A stretch of DNA of 30,236 nucleotides, taken from a virus. Below, one piece after another: positions 8,802 to 17,314 of this stretch. The stretch's first letter is position 1, and the number at the start of each line of letters is the position of its first letter. The position numbers were made by a program, and so were the translations under genes. The stretch spans positions 1-30,236 of the IMG/VR virus record IMGVR_UViG_3300010883_009484; one strand, written 5' to 3'. The notes beneath the pieces were generated by a model, which did not search any database, had not been told where the DNA came from, and saw only the letters and a list, made by a program, of their open reading frames with translations.

Positions 8802-10322
8802 ATGGCATATACTATCGACAAATACAACAGAACAGTCCTAACAGTAGTTGAGGACGGAACTTTAGATCAAACCACTGACATTAAGTTAGTCGGTAAGAAC
8901 TATGCGGGCTACGGTGAGATACAAAACGAAAACTTTGTTTTCTTACTAGAAAACTTTAGCGGTTCAACTTCGCCACCAAAAGCAATTTCAGGGCAAATTT
9001 GGTTTGACAGTGGACAAAGTAAATTAAAATTTTATGACGGCAGCAAATGGCGTACAACAGGCGGCGCCGAAGTACTTCCTACTGCCCCAGCAGGACTCAC
9101 ACAAGGTGATTTTTGGTGGGACACATCAAACGAACAATTATATGCTTATAACGGATCAGACTTTGTATTAGTAGGTCCACAAGATGCTGGCGACGGCGTA
9201 ACCCAAATGCAATCACGTTCAGTACGTGATACTTCAAACGTAACCCACTCAGTCATTGTTTCTGTTGTTAATGACACTGTATTACACGTTATTTCAAATG
9301 AAGAATTTGTTATTGATAGTGCAGATGCAGAAAATAGAATTCCTGGATTTGATGTTGTTAAAAAAGGTATTACACTTATTAACACACTGGCATCAACTAA
9401 TGGTATTACATCAACTGACCACATTTTTTGGGGTACAGTATCAAATGCGAAAAAACTTAACGGTATTGATGCAAGTAACTATGTTACTTCTTCCCCAGGT
9501 GCTGCAACAACATTTACAAATTTAGTAGAATTTGCAGACGCAGGTATAGCAATTGGTGACTCAAATGATTTCCGTGGCTTTATTGAGGACGACAACAAAG
9601 CAGTATTACAAAATACTGCAAGTATTATTACAATGAAAACATTGACTCTTAATACAGCAGACTCAAATAGACCAGCAGAAACACCAGGATCAGTTGCCCT
9701 TAAATCAAACTCTTTTGAACCATCATTTACAGCAGACAATGTAACAATTTCAACAATGGATATTGGCGCAGATAATGCAAGATGGAATAGAGTATACGCA
9801 ACTAACTTTATTGGTACATCAGAAAAGGCATCCGCGCTAGTTGTTAATGGTAATAATAGACAAGGTGATATTGCAGCAACTTCAAATACTATTGCTGTAC
9901 GTGACGCTAGTGGCGATTTACGTGCTGGAATATTTAGAGGTGTTGCACTAACAGCTAAATTTGCTGACTTAGCAGAAAAATACATAACATCAGGAGACTT
10001 AATACCTGGTACAGTAGTTGCAGTTAGTGATAAAGACAATATTGAAGTAGAAGAAGCTAATATTGGCGATATTGCAATGGGAGTTGTTTCAACAGACCCG
10101 GCACTTATTATGAATGAAGGTTTAGAAGGCGGGCAGGCAATTGCTCTTAAAGGCAGAGTTCCAGTTCGTGTTACAGGACCAGTTAAAAAAGGACAAGCAG
10201 TATACGTACACAATGACGGTTGTGCAAGCACAATTATTAACGGTGGAACACTGGTTGGAATCGCGTTAGCAAATGATATGCACGAAGAAGAAAAATTAGT
10301 CGAGTGCGTTCTAAAAGTATAA
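8802..10322 (+). CDS. Tail fibre-like structural protein (paralogue 3) with C-terminal DLAEKY domain
   Basis: 506 aa, ATG at 8802 after CAGGGG. The N-terminal module matches the two upstream fibre genes (TLDQTTDIKLVGKNYAGYG, ENFVFLLENFSG, GQIWFD at 64-69, DFWWDT, FVLVGP near 124, VISNEEF). The centre includes DNARWNRVYATNFIGT, the same fibre motif as in the first paralogue (ASKWRNMYATTFVG). From residue ~390 a distinct domain starts with DLAEKYITSGDLIPGTVVAV and continues through IGDIAMGVVSTDPA, LKGRVPVRVTGPVKKGQAVY to the end. DLAE(K/N)Y-type C-termini recur in marine phage fibre proteins, and I recall a relation to peptidase_G2/auto-processing-type fibre domains, but no cleavage residue can be verified by eye. 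Role: fibre or baseplate appendage, assigned from paralogy and context. Confidence 0.85.
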   Translation: MAYTIDKYNRTVLTVVEDGTLDQTTDIKLVGKNYAGYGEIQNENFVFLLENFSGSTSPPKAISGQIWFDSGQSKLKFYDGSKWRTTGGAEVLPTAPAGLTQGDFWWDTSNEQLYAYNGSDFVLVGPQDAGDGVTQMQSRSVRDTSNVTHSVIVSVVNDTVLHVISNEEFVIDSADAENRIPGFDVVKKGITLINTLASTNGITSTDHIFWGTVSNAKKLNGIDASNYVTSSPGAATTFTNLVEFADAGIAIGDSNDFRGFIEDDNKAVLQNTASIITMKTLTLNTADSNRPAETPGSVALKSNSFEPSFTADNVTISTMDIGADNARWNRVYATNFIGTSEKASALVVNGNNRQGDIAATSNTIAVRDASGDLRAGIFRGVALTAKFADLAEKYITSGDLIPGTVVAVSDKDNIEVEEANIGDIAMGVVSTDPALIMNEGLEGGQAIALKGRVPVRVTGPVKKGQAVYVHNDGCASTIINGGTLVGIALANDMHEEEKLVECVLKV

Positions 10323-10325
10323 ATA
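10318..10325 (+). promoter_or_regulatory. Late promoter octamer TATAAATA
   Basis: An exact match to the T4 late consensus TATAAATA, placed over the stop codon (TAA at 10320-10322) of the upstream fibre gene and 29 bases before the ATG at 10355. An AGAGG ribosome site lies between them. Confidence 0.7.
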
Positions 10326-10354
10326 ACTACGTATATAATTAAGAGGTACAAAAA

Positions 10355-11338
10355 ATGGCAGTTAACGATGGCGACAACATTACCGCAGCCCAATATAATG
10401 GTTTGCAAAGTAGAATTGAACAAGTACTTGGAACTGGTTCCGGAGACTTTGGATATGGTAACTCTGTATCAAGCGATCAAGTAACTGCAGGTGACTCTGT
10501 AACAGCTGGTCAAATGGATAATCTACGCTCTGATATGGGCAAATGTTGGACACACCAAACAGGCGACAATATTCCATTAGCTAATATAGCAGTAGGTAAT
10601 ATTATTGGTGCAGACGCAAGCGGAACTGGTGTTACATTTGACAACTCAAACAATTATACTATTAGCGGATCAATAGCTAATGGCGGATTTAATGATTATT
10701 TGTCAAAAATGACTGAACTTGAAACTAACCGTTTTGATATTGACAGTGGCGAACAAACTGTAGCTGATAGCGCTGGCATTACAAGAACAACATCGTGGAA
10801 CGGAACAATTTCTGCTACATTTCGAGTAAGTTTTGGCAATGCAAATAACCGAAGATACTTTTTTAACTCCGGCGGCGAACTTAGAATAAGCGTAGCGGGA
10901 GCAAATGGTACAGGATCAAAAGATAGTGATTGGTCATCAATCCTATCAAACCCAGGACAGATACGAATGGGTTATAATTATACAACTATTAGCGGATCAA
11001 ACAATGGCGTTACATTAAGTTCACTTGGTAACGACGCGATGTCATCATCATATCAAGAAATATTTAAGAAAGTAGGTACTGCCGCAGTATACGCAGAAAA
11101 CTACTGGAAAGTTGAAGCAAGAATAACTAATGTTTCTACGTTTGAATTTAAAGTAACACTTGTAGACGATGATGCAGGTGACAGACCAGACCCAAGTCCA
11201 CCACCACCATTTGGACCATTAACAGATGAAGACGTTACTCTAGATATTACAGGAACTTTTGCTATGAGACGTGCAACAGGATCTAATATTGCTTATCCTG
11301 CACCGACTCCTGCTGTATCGATAACAGACAACTTCTAA
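10355..11338 (+). CDS. Putative tail fibre/virion protein, 327 aa
   Basis: ATG at 10355 follows AAGAGG and an exact late-type octamer. The first ~75 residues are acidic with two similar ITAAQYNGLQSRI / VTAGQMDNLRSDM units, possibly an attachment module. The rest is Ser/Gly/Asn-rich and beta-structured, with NRRYFFNSGGELRISV (~168-183), a segment typical of phage virion proteins, and a short Pro loop (PDPSPPPP) near residue 280. There is no collar domain, no shared module with the three upstream fibres and no catalytic motif. It is the last gene of the late structural block; the next gene has a different promoter type. A fibre or decoration protein is likely, but the exact role is unknown. Confidence 0.75.
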   Translation: MAVNDGDNITAAQYNGLQSRIEQVLGTGSGDFGYGNSVSSDQVTAGDSVTAGQMDNLRSDMGKCWTHQTGDNIPLANIAVGNIIGADASGTGVTFDNSNNYTISGSIANGGFNDYLSKMTELETNRFDIDSGEQTVADSAGITRTTSWNGTISATFRVSFGNANNRRYFFNSGGELRISVAGANGTGSKDSDWSSILSNPGQIRMGYNYTTISGSNNGVTLSSLGNDAMSSSYQEIFKKVGTAAVYAENYWKVEARITNVSTFEFKVTLVDDDAGDRPDPSPPPPFGPLTDEDVTLDITGTFAMRRATGSNIAYPAPTPAVSITDNF

Positions 11339-11360
11339 GTAAATTATTTCTAAATAACAC

Positions 11361-11389
11361 TTGACATAACACCGATATTCATATATACT
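11361..11389 (+). promoter_or_regulatory. Sigma70-type promoter TTGACA-N17-TATACT
   Basis: TTGACA at 11361-11366, a 17-base spacer, then TATACT at 11384-11389, with expected transcription start near 11396. AGAGG at 11403-11407 sits 6 bases before the ATG at 11414. This is a near-perfect host-type (early) promoter at the border between fibre genes and the enzyme cassette. TATAAATG at 11392-11399, one base off the late octamer, overlaps the same region, so the cassette may be read both early and late. Confidence 0.7.
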
Positions 11390-11413
11390 ATTATAAATGA
11401 ATAGAGGTTTCTT

Positions 11414-11767
11414 ATGGACGAAAGATTAGAAAAAGCATTAGACTTTTCAAACTATATGGTTACGCTTAACAGTCAAAAGCGTGTACTTAAAGAAAAATTT
11501 AGAGAACAAACAGTATTTTATCATCTAGGTGGTCAATTTACAGTCAATAAACAATTAATGACTTTTGTTAGTATGCTTGTTGAGCAAGGTAATGATGAAG
11601 ACATTGTATTAGTTGACGATAATGAAACTCCTATTATGGTCAAAGACCTAGCAGACTTCCAATCTGAAATATTAAACACTTATTTTACTGCTGCAAATGA
11701 ATATCACGCTGAGTATGAAAAGTTACGTAAGAACAGGAGTGTGGAGAAACTAGTTGAATACAAATAA
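11414..11767 (+). CDS. Small charged protein of unknown function, 117 aa
   Basis: ATG at 11414 with AGAGG upstream; first gene after the sigma70-type promoter. The product is soluble, Lys/Glu-rich and mostly predicted helical at both ends (MDERLEKALDFSNYMV and EYHAEYEKLRKNRSVEKLVE), with a short beta-like middle (DIVLVDDNETPIMVKDL). There is no signal peptide, membrane segment or Cys motif. It could be a chaperone, adaptor or coiled-coil scaffold. The next gene begins inside its last codons (14-base overlap), so expression is coupled to the glycosyltransferase that follows. I do not recognise a named family. Confidence 0.75.
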   Translation: MDERLEKALDFSNYMVTLNSQKRVLKEKFREQTVFYHLGGQFTVNKQLMTFVSMLVEQGNDEDIVLVDDNETPIMVKDLADFQSEILNTYFTAANEYHAEYEKLRKNRSVEKLVEYK

Positions 11768-12644
11768 AGGTATACTAGTTTTTGCTAGAAATAATGCCCA
11801 AATAGATTATTGTAAACAAGCATACTTTCTTGCAAAAAGAGCAAGAGAGTATTTAGATGTGCCTACAAGTATAGTTACTGATAGCACAGAATACTTATTG
11901 TCAACATACCCTGATGCAGAAGATGTATTTGACAAAATTATTAGTATTGTTTGGAAAGAATCTGACCTAACAGAAAATACAACTTTATCAAATCACGAAG
12001 ATCATAAAATTAGAACATTTTATGATGGAACTGTTATTGAGAAAAAACTTCAATTTAAAAATGAAACAAGAACATTAGCATATGATGTATCACCATATGA
12101 CGAAACTTTAATCCTAGATACTGATGTTGTAATATGTAATGATGTTTTTAAGCAATGTTTCAATCAATCACACAATTTTTTGATATACAGAACTTCATAC
12201 GATCTTGCAGACATTAATAGAGCAGGTGTATTTGATAGAATTTCAGACACTAGTGTAGATTTTTATTGGGCAACGTGTGTATTTTTTAGAAAATCTCCTG
12301 CTAATAAATTATTTTTTAATTTACTACAACATATACAAGAAAACTGGCAGCACTATAATAACATATTTCAGATTAATACTCCTTACTATCGAAATGATTA
12401 TAGTTTTGCAATTGCTATTCATATTATGAATGGTTATCAAACTGGTGATTTTGCAAAGCCAATGCCAGGAGTATTGTATTATACTACTGATAAAAGCATT
12501 TTATGGGAATTAGGTAAAGACGAGCTGTTACTATTGTTAGAAAAAGAATTATACAAAGGCGAATATACTCCATTGCGTATTAAAAATGCAAATGTACACG
12601 TAATGAATAAGTTTAGTTTGAATAGGTGTATTGATGAGCAGTAA
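11754..12644 (+). CDS. GT-A-fold-like glycosyltransferase, 296 aa
   Basis: TTG start at 11754 with GGAG at 11743-11746; it overlaps the previous gene by 14 bases. The N-terminus KGILVFARNNAQIDYCKQAY is a beta-strand/helix opening like nucleotide-diphospho-sugar transferases, followed by TSIVTDS. At residues ~114-127 is PYDETLILDTDVVI, whose Asp-x-Asp (122-124) is the expected metal and sugar-nucleotide site. The immediate downstream gene has the same block (PYDETIVLDSDVLV), so the two are paralogues. They would transfer a sugar from a nucleotide donor to an unknown acceptor in the cytoplasm. Family membership is inferred from fold-type motifs (GT8-like is possible); substrate unknown. Confidence 0.7.
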   Translation: MNTNKGILVFARNNAQIDYCKQAYFLAKRAREYLDVPTSIVTDSTEYLLSTYPDAEDVFDKIISIVWKESDLTENTTLSNHEDHKIRTFYDGTVIEKKLQFKNETRTLAYDVSPYDETLILDTDVVICNDVFKQCFNQSHNFLIYRTSYDLADINRAGVFDRISDTSVDFYWATCVFFRKSPANKLFFNLLQHIQENWQHYNNIFQINTPYYRNDYSFAIAIHIMNGYQTGDFAKPMPGVLYYTTDKSILWELGKDELLLLLEKELYKGEYTPLRIKNANVHVMNKFSLNRCIDEQ

Positions 12645-13461
12645 AGGTTTTTTAATTTATGCTTCGGGCAAAGAGTTTGTAACACAAGCATATCTTTGTG
12701 CGTTAAGTATTCGTGCTTCAGGAAACAAATATCCTGTTAGTATTGTCACAAACGACAAATTATCAGCAAAATACAAAAAAGTATTTGATAAAGTAGTTGA
12801 TATTCCTTGGTATAAGGAAACAACTAGTAGATTTCAAACAGAACACAGGTGGAAAAACTATCACGCAACTCCATATGACGAAACTATTGTTTTAGACAGT
12901 GATGTATTAGTGCAACAAGACCTAGAAGCATTTTGGAGTTTAATGAAAAACTATGATTTATATTATCCTTCAAGAGTGTTTACATATAGAAAAGAATTAA
13001 TTACTAATAGCTTTTATAGAAAAGCATTTGTAAAAAATAACTTACCTAGTGTATATAATACTTTGCATTACTTTAAAAAATGCGACTTATGTAAAGAGTA
13101 TTATACGTGGGTAGAGCTTATCTGTAACAACTGGGAATTATTTTACGGCAACTTTTGTCAAGAATTTTATCCTAAACAACCTAGTATGGATATTACAGCA
13201 GCTATTGCAGCCAAAATTATGAACATTGATACACAGTTCACAAATGCTACATTAGATCTGCCAATGATTGTGCATATGAAGCCTGCAATACAAAACTGGC
13301 TAAATGAAACTAGTTCGTGGCAAGACAGAGTTGGTAGTTATATTGCAGATGATGTAACGCTAAAAGTTGGTAACCATTTACAAGATACTGTTTTTCATTA
13401 TACAGAAAATGATTTTGTAACAGATGCTATAATTAGGAAGTATGAACAATGTCAAAATTAG
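12634..13461 (+). CDS. GT-A-fold-like glycosyltransferase, 275 aa (paralogue of the preceding gene)
   Basis: I chose ATG at 12634, since AGGTG at 12624-12628 is correctly spaced; a TTG lies one codon earlier. It overlaps the previous gene by 11 bases. It opens SSKGFLIYASGKEFVTQAYL and has SIRASGNKYPVSIVTND, then PYDETIVLDSDVLV with Asp-x-Asp at residues 88-90. A Cys-rich stretch (KKCDLCKEYY) near 150 is not present in its paralogue. It is shorter by about 30 residues ahead of the DxD. It probably adds a second sugar or acts on a different acceptor in the same pathway. The glycosyltransferase call rests on the DxD block and paralogy; substrate cannot be told. Confidence 0.7.
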   Translation: MSSKGFLIYASGKEFVTQAYLCALSIRASGNKYPVSIVTNDKLSAKYKKVFDKVVDIPWYKETTSRFQTEHRWKNYHATPYDETIVLDSDVLVQQDLEAFWSLMKNYDLYYPSRVFTYRKELITNSFYRKAFVKNNLPSVYNTLHYFKKCDLCKEYYTWVELICNNWELFYGNFCQEFYPKQPSMDITAAIAAKIMNIDTQFTNATLDLPMIVHMKPAIQNWLNETSSWQDRVGSYIADDVTLKVGNHLQDTVFHYTENDFVTDAIIRKYEQCQN

Positions 13462-14024
13462 CATACGTAATCTTTAACAAAGACTCAGGAGCAATTATCA
13501 GTGTTGGTAACGAAGCATCTGAAACTGATAGCTATATTCAAGTACCGTTAGTTGATGTACTTACAATTATTACAGGCGATGAACGAGCAACTAATTATCA
13601 CGTACAGTATAATCCAAAAACAAAAGAACTTGAGTTTCAGTCAAAGCACGAATTTACTTTAGATTCAACAACAGTTAAAGATTTTATTTACGAGTTACCA
13701 CAAGATAGTATTGATGACGCTGATGTTCAAGTAATACAAGATATACCTAATTCTTGTTGGAAAATAAAACTAGGTGATTCTTTAAAATCTAACATTAAAA
13801 ATAAAGGCATTAATTTAAATGCTAGATTTTTGTTTAGTATTACTAAGAAAGGTGACCCTAACATATTGTACAAAACTCTTAATGTGCATATAGGCCAGAC
13901 GGTCTCTGATAATTACTGTATAGTACCATTTGATATGCCGTTTGAAACAACGAGTGTGCCTATAAGTGTTTACACGTCGAGAAGATTTGACACTTATCAA
14001 CTAACGAGGATTGTTAATGAGTAA
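13449..14024 (+). CDS. Protein of unknown function, 191 aa
   Basis: ATG at 13449 with AGGAAG at 13435-13440, overlapping the previous gene by 13 bases. The product has no membrane segment, signal or recognised catalytic motif. It alternates short beta-like strands (KLAYVIFNKDSGAIISVG at the start, ARFLFSITKKGDPNILYKTL near 120-140) with acidic turns, so it looks like a beta-sandwich or structural accessory. Its place between glycosyltransferase-like genes suggests either a carbohydrate-binding partner or a virion part that is decorated. Neither is shown by the sequence. Confidence 0.65.
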   Translation: MSKLAYVIFNKDSGAIISVGNEASETDSYIQVPLVDVLTIITGDERATNYHVQYNPKTKELEFQSKHEFTLDSTTVKDFIYELPQDSIDDADVQVIQDIPNSCWKIKLGDSLKSNIKNKGINLNARFLFSITKKGDPNILYKTLNVHIGQTVSDNYCIVPFDMPFETTSVPISVYTSRRFDTYQLTRIVNE

Positions 14025-14910
14025 AATTAGAATAGTAGATCAAGATATTATCTTTTTGTCATATGACGAGCCTAACGCAGAAAAAAATTACGCAGATTTG
14101 TGTGCAAAAGTACCGTGGGCAAAACGTGTACACGGAGTAGAAGGTTCAGATGCAGCACATAAAGCCTGTGCTGACCTAAGTGAAACAGAATATTTTATTA
14201 CTGTTGATGCAGATAACATTGTGGACCAAGAGTTTTTAAATGTAGAAGTTGATTACGAACAATTAGAACTATCACCAGAGCACGTTTTTAGTTGGTGCGG
14301 CAAAGTACACGTTAACGAACTAATGTACGGCAACGGTGGACTAAAAATGTGGACACGTAAGTTTGTACACAATATGAAAACACACGAACATTCGGAAGAT
14401 GGCGATGAAAGAGGCAAAGTAGAATTTTGTTTTGATGACAAGTATCATCAGTTTAATGAAAACTACAGTGTTTCCTATACTAACGCAACACCTTGGCAGG
14501 CTTGGAGAGCAGGTTTTAGAGAAGGTGTTAAAATGAGTTTAGATCAAGGCGCCAAAGTTAGTGATATTAGAAAAACGTGGTTTCAAAACTTTGATCGTTT
14601 GCGTATTTGGTGCTCAGTTGGTGCCGATGTAGAAAATGGACTATGGAGTATGTATGGTGCTCGTGAAGGCCTGTACAAAACTATGTGTACAGACTGGGAC
14701 TATGCAGAAGTGCGTGATTTTAAATGGCTTAATTCATATTGGAAAGACAAAGTACAAGACGAAAGCGATCTATTAGAAGCAATTGAAGATTACGGCAACA
14801 AGTTAAGATCAAACCTTGGATTAGAAATTGCTGAATTAGATGCAAATGGCAGTCATTTCTTTAAATCTTTATATCACAATACTCCAAGAGTAATTAGGAA
14901 GAAAAAATGA
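14017..14910 (+). CDS. GT-A-like glycosyltransferase family protein, 297 aa
   Basis: ATG at 14017 with CGAGGA six bases ahead; an upstream TTG at 14011 is less likely. It overlaps the previous gene by 8 bases and ends in an ATGA overlap with the next. It opens DIIFLSYDEPNAEKNYADL, then WAKRVHGVEG, then TEYFITVDADNIVD with Asp-Ala-Asp at 64-66, as in GT-A enzymes. A conserved C-terminal block (DRLRIWCSVGADVENG ... GAREG) recurs in the shorter gene at 21280, so the two are paralogues. The C-terminal ~70 residues are extra and end in Lys-rich RVIRKKK. The likely role is sugar transfer in the same pathway; acceptor and donor are unknown. Confidence 0.65.
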   Translation: MSKIRIVDQDIIFLSYDEPNAEKNYADLCAKVPWAKRVHGVEGSDAAHKACADLSETEYFITVDADNIVDQEFLNVEVDYEQLELSPEHVFSWCGKVHVNELMYGNGGLKMWTRKFVHNMKTHEHSEDGDERGKVEFCFDDKYHQFNENYSVSYTNATPWQAWRAGFREGVKMSLDQGAKVSDIRKTWFQNFDRLRIWCSVGADVENGLWSMYGAREGLYKTMCTDWDYAEVRDFKWLNSYWKDKVQDESDLLEAIEDYGNKLRSNLGLEIAELDANGSHFFKSLYHNTPRVIRKKK

Positions 14911-16289
14911 ATAATGAACTAGAAAAAATTAAGAACATTATTCCAATTACTGACGCAACAATCAGTCCCACATTCTGTATGGCTAAATGGCATCATACAA
15001 CTATCTATCTTGCAACAGGCGAAACGCACAGTTGTTATCATCCAGCACCTCATAAAATTCCGCTGGAAGAAATTAAAAACAACCCTAGTGCATTACATAA
15101 TACAAAAGAAAAAAAAGAACAACGTAGGCAAATGATTAAAGGCGAAAAGCCTAGCGGATGCAACTATTGCTGGAAGATTGAAGCAATGGGTAAAGATTTC
15201 GTTAGTGATAGACACATTAAAACTGCGAGTATCTATACTCCAGAACGACTCACAGAAATTAAAGAAAACGGATTCAATTATGACATCAACCCTGAATATA
15301 TCGAAATTAGCTTCTCGAACGAATGTAACTTTAAGTGCGGTTACTGTCATCCAAAAGCCTCGAGTAGATACTACAACGAAATCAAACAACACGGCCCGTA
15401 CAAAACCTCAACCGACCATAGACAAGACATAGATTGGTTTGAAATTTATCAAAAGGAAGATGATAATCCTTATGTAAAAGCCTGGTGGGAATGGTGGCCT
15501 GAAGTTAGTAAAACATTAAACATTTTACGTATTACTGGCGGCGAGCCTCTTATGCACAAAAGTACTTGGGAATTATTTGAACGATTAGATAAAGATCCTA
15601 AACCACATCTACAGATTGAAATTAATAGTAATATGGGCGTTAAGCCTAAACTAGTAGAAAAACTTGTTAGTGCAGTTAAGAAATTAAAAGCAGATGGTAA
15701 AATTAAAAGTTTTAAATTATACACTAGTATTGATACTTGGACAGGAAGAGCTGAATACACACGAACAGGTTTAGATATTAACCTTTGGGAAAAAAACTTA
15801 GACTATTATCTTTCTAATACAGGCTGGCCCGTAACGTTTATGATTACGTTTAACTTGTTTAGTGTTACAAGTTTTGATACTTTACTTGCTAAAATACTAG
15901 AGTGGCGAAAAAAGTATAACGGAGATCAAAATTCAACACAATGGCAGCGTGTAAGATTTGATACTCCGCATTTAAAAGAACCTACTATATATGATATGAA
16001 TATTTTACCTAAAGAAGAATTTATACCGTATATGGAAAGGCATTTACAGTTCATCGAAAACAATATGGACAATGCCGATCGCACTAAATTTACAACTTTA
16101 GAATACGAAAAATTTAAACGTGTTGTAGAGTATATGCGAACAACGCATTACGATAGTGTTGCATTAAAGCAAGCACGTAAAAACTTTTATAATTGGTTTA
16201 CAGAACACGATCGTAGAAGAAACACAAATATTATAGAATCATTTCCAGAATTAGAAAACTTTTGGAAATTAACACAGGAAGAACTATGA
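14907..16289 (+). CDS. Radical SAM protein with N-terminal cysteine-rich (twitch/SPASM-like) domain, 460 aa
   Basis: It starts at the ATGA overlap (14907) with AGGAAG upstream. Residues 24, 43, 85 and 88 are Cys (FCMAKW, HSCYHP, GCNYCW), which could hold an auxiliary iron-sulfur cluster in an N-terminal module. The core motif CNFKCGYC gives Cys 140, 144 and 147 for the radical-SAM 4Fe-4S cluster, with YIEISFSNE ahead of it. ITGGEPL near residue 209-215 is the SAM-binding GGE motif. EINSNMG follows as the next strand. Enzymes of this class split SAM to the 5'-deoxyadenosyl radical and abstract hydrogen from a substrate. Auxiliary-cluster radical SAM enzymes often act on peptides or sugars. It has the same architecture as the gene at 25273. 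The codon pattern around 15230-15420 is richer in C-ending codons. Substrate unknown. Confidence 0.9.
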   Translation: MNNELEKIKNIIPITDATISPTFCMAKWHHTTIYLATGETHSCYHPAPHKIPLEEIKNNPSALHNTKEKKEQRRQMIKGEKPSGCNYCWKIEAMGKDFVSDRHIKTASIYTPERLTEIKENGFNYDINPEYIEISFSNECNFKCGYCHPKASSRYYNEIKQHGPYKTSTDHRQDIDWFEIYQKEDDNPYVKAWWEWWPEVSKTLNILRITGGEPLMHKSTWELFERLDKDPKPHLQIEINSNMGVKPKLVEKLVSAVKKLKADGKIKSFKLYTSIDTWTGRAEYTRTGLDINLWEKNLDYYLSNTGWPVTFMITFNLFSVTSFDTLLAKILEWRKKYNGDQNSTQWQRVRFDTPHLKEPTIYDMNILPKEEFIPYMERHLQFIENNMDNADRTKFTTLEYEKFKRVVEYMRTTHYDSVALKQARKNFYNWFTEHDRRRNTNIIESFPELENFWKLTQEEL

Positions 16290-17314
16290 GCAAAACAGTA
16301 TTAGTAACAGGCGGTGCAGGCTTTGTTGCACATCATTTAGTTGACAAAATTTTAACAGAAACTGACTGGAGGATTGTTACCTTAGATAGATTAGATTATA
16401 GTGGCAATTTAAATAGATTACACGAAGTAATGTTAAAACATCCGGAAAAAGAAAGACAACGAGTACGTGTAATACATCACGACCTTAAAGCAGAACTTAA
16501 CCCACAAATCAGAGCAATGATTGGTAAGGTTGATATGATTGCACACCTTGCAGCCGGTTCACACGTAGATAGAAGTATTACATATCCTATGGAGTTTGTA
16601 CTAGACAATGTTGTAGGTACTGCAAATTTACTTGATTATGCTCGTAATCTTGATACTCTAGATATGTTTGCTTATTTTTCAACAGATGAAATATTTGGGC
16701 CAGCACCGGGCAATATAAAATATAAAGAAAATGACAGATATAACAGTACAAATCCATACAGTGCTTCAAAAGCGGGAGCCGAAGAGCTAGTTGTAGCATA
16801 TGAAAATACTTACGGACTTCCTAGTATTATTACACATACTATGAATGTATTTGGTGAACGCCAAAACGCAGAAAAATATATTCCAATGTGTATTAAGAAA
16901 GCAAGAGACAACGAACTTGTAACAGTACATTCAAATGCTGAAAAAACTATTGCAGGATCACGTCATTATATCCACGCTGAAGATGTTGCAGATGCTTTAA
17001 TGTTCTTATACAATTACGATCTAAGTAAGTTAGGACCAGACGAAACTGGTGCAAAGTGTCAAAAATTTAATATTGTAGGTAGTACAGAAATTAACAACTT
17101 AGAACTTGCACAGTTTATTGCAGACACACAAGGCAAACCATTAAATTATGAAATGGTAGACTTTCATAGTAGTCGTCCAGGACACGATTTGCGTTATGCA
17201 CTAGATGGTTCTAAGATGGCTGATATGGGATGGCAGCCCAGCAGTGCTTATGATAAATTAGAAAAAGTAATCGACTGGACATTGAAAAACAATAGGTGGT
17301 TGGTTAATGGTTAA
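16286..17314 (+). CDS. NAD-dependent sugar-nucleotide dehydratase/epimerase, dTDP-glucose 4,6-dehydratase-like, 342 aa
   Basis: I chose ATG at 16286, in an ATGA overlap; a TTG start further up would sit inside the previous gene. Residues 6-13 (LVTGGAGF) are the Rossmann NAD-binding loop. STDEIFGP (132-139) provides the catalytic Ser/Thr-Asp-Glu region and YSASK (158-162) the catalytic Tyr-xxx-Lys. SRHYIHAEDVADAL and the FGERQNAEKYIPM block match the 4,6-dehydratase branch (RmlB-like). The length is typical for the family. It would convert an NDP-glucose-type sugar to a 4-keto-6-deoxy intermediate, in NAD-dependent fashion in the cytoplasm, feeding the surrounding glycosyltransferases. Which nucleotide sugar is used cannot be told. 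Confidence 0.88.
   Translation: MSKTVLVTGGAGFVAHHLVDKILTETDWRIVTLDRLDYSGNLNRLHEVMLKHPEKERQRVRVIHHDLKAELNPQIRAMIGKVDMIAHLAAGSHVDRSITYPMEFVLDNVVGTANLLDYARNLDTLDMFAYFSTDEIFGPAPGNIKYKENDRYNSTNPYSASKAGAEELVVAYENTYGLPSIITHTMNVFGERQNAEKYIPMCIKKARDNELVTVHSNAEKTIAGSRHYIHAEDVADALMFLYNYDLSKLGPDETGAKCQKFNIVGSTEINNLELAQFIADTQGKPLNYEMVDFHSSRPGHDLRYALDGSKMADMGWQPSSAYDKLEKVIDWTLKNNRWLVNG

Noticed and set aside
9479-10423. Long antisense open frame (314 aa) on the minus strand
   Set aside because: It lies wholly against the third fibre gene and the next start, has no matching family features, and is a typical shadow of the biased codon use on the plus strand.
11339-11413. Rho-independent terminator at the end of the structural block
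   Set aside because: No GC-rich inverted repeat followed by a T run is seen; the gap is filled by promoter elements.
15178-15432. Plus-strand 84-aa frame inside the radical SAM gene at 14907
   Set aside because: It overlaps the core Cys motif region of the real gene in another frame and has no own start context.
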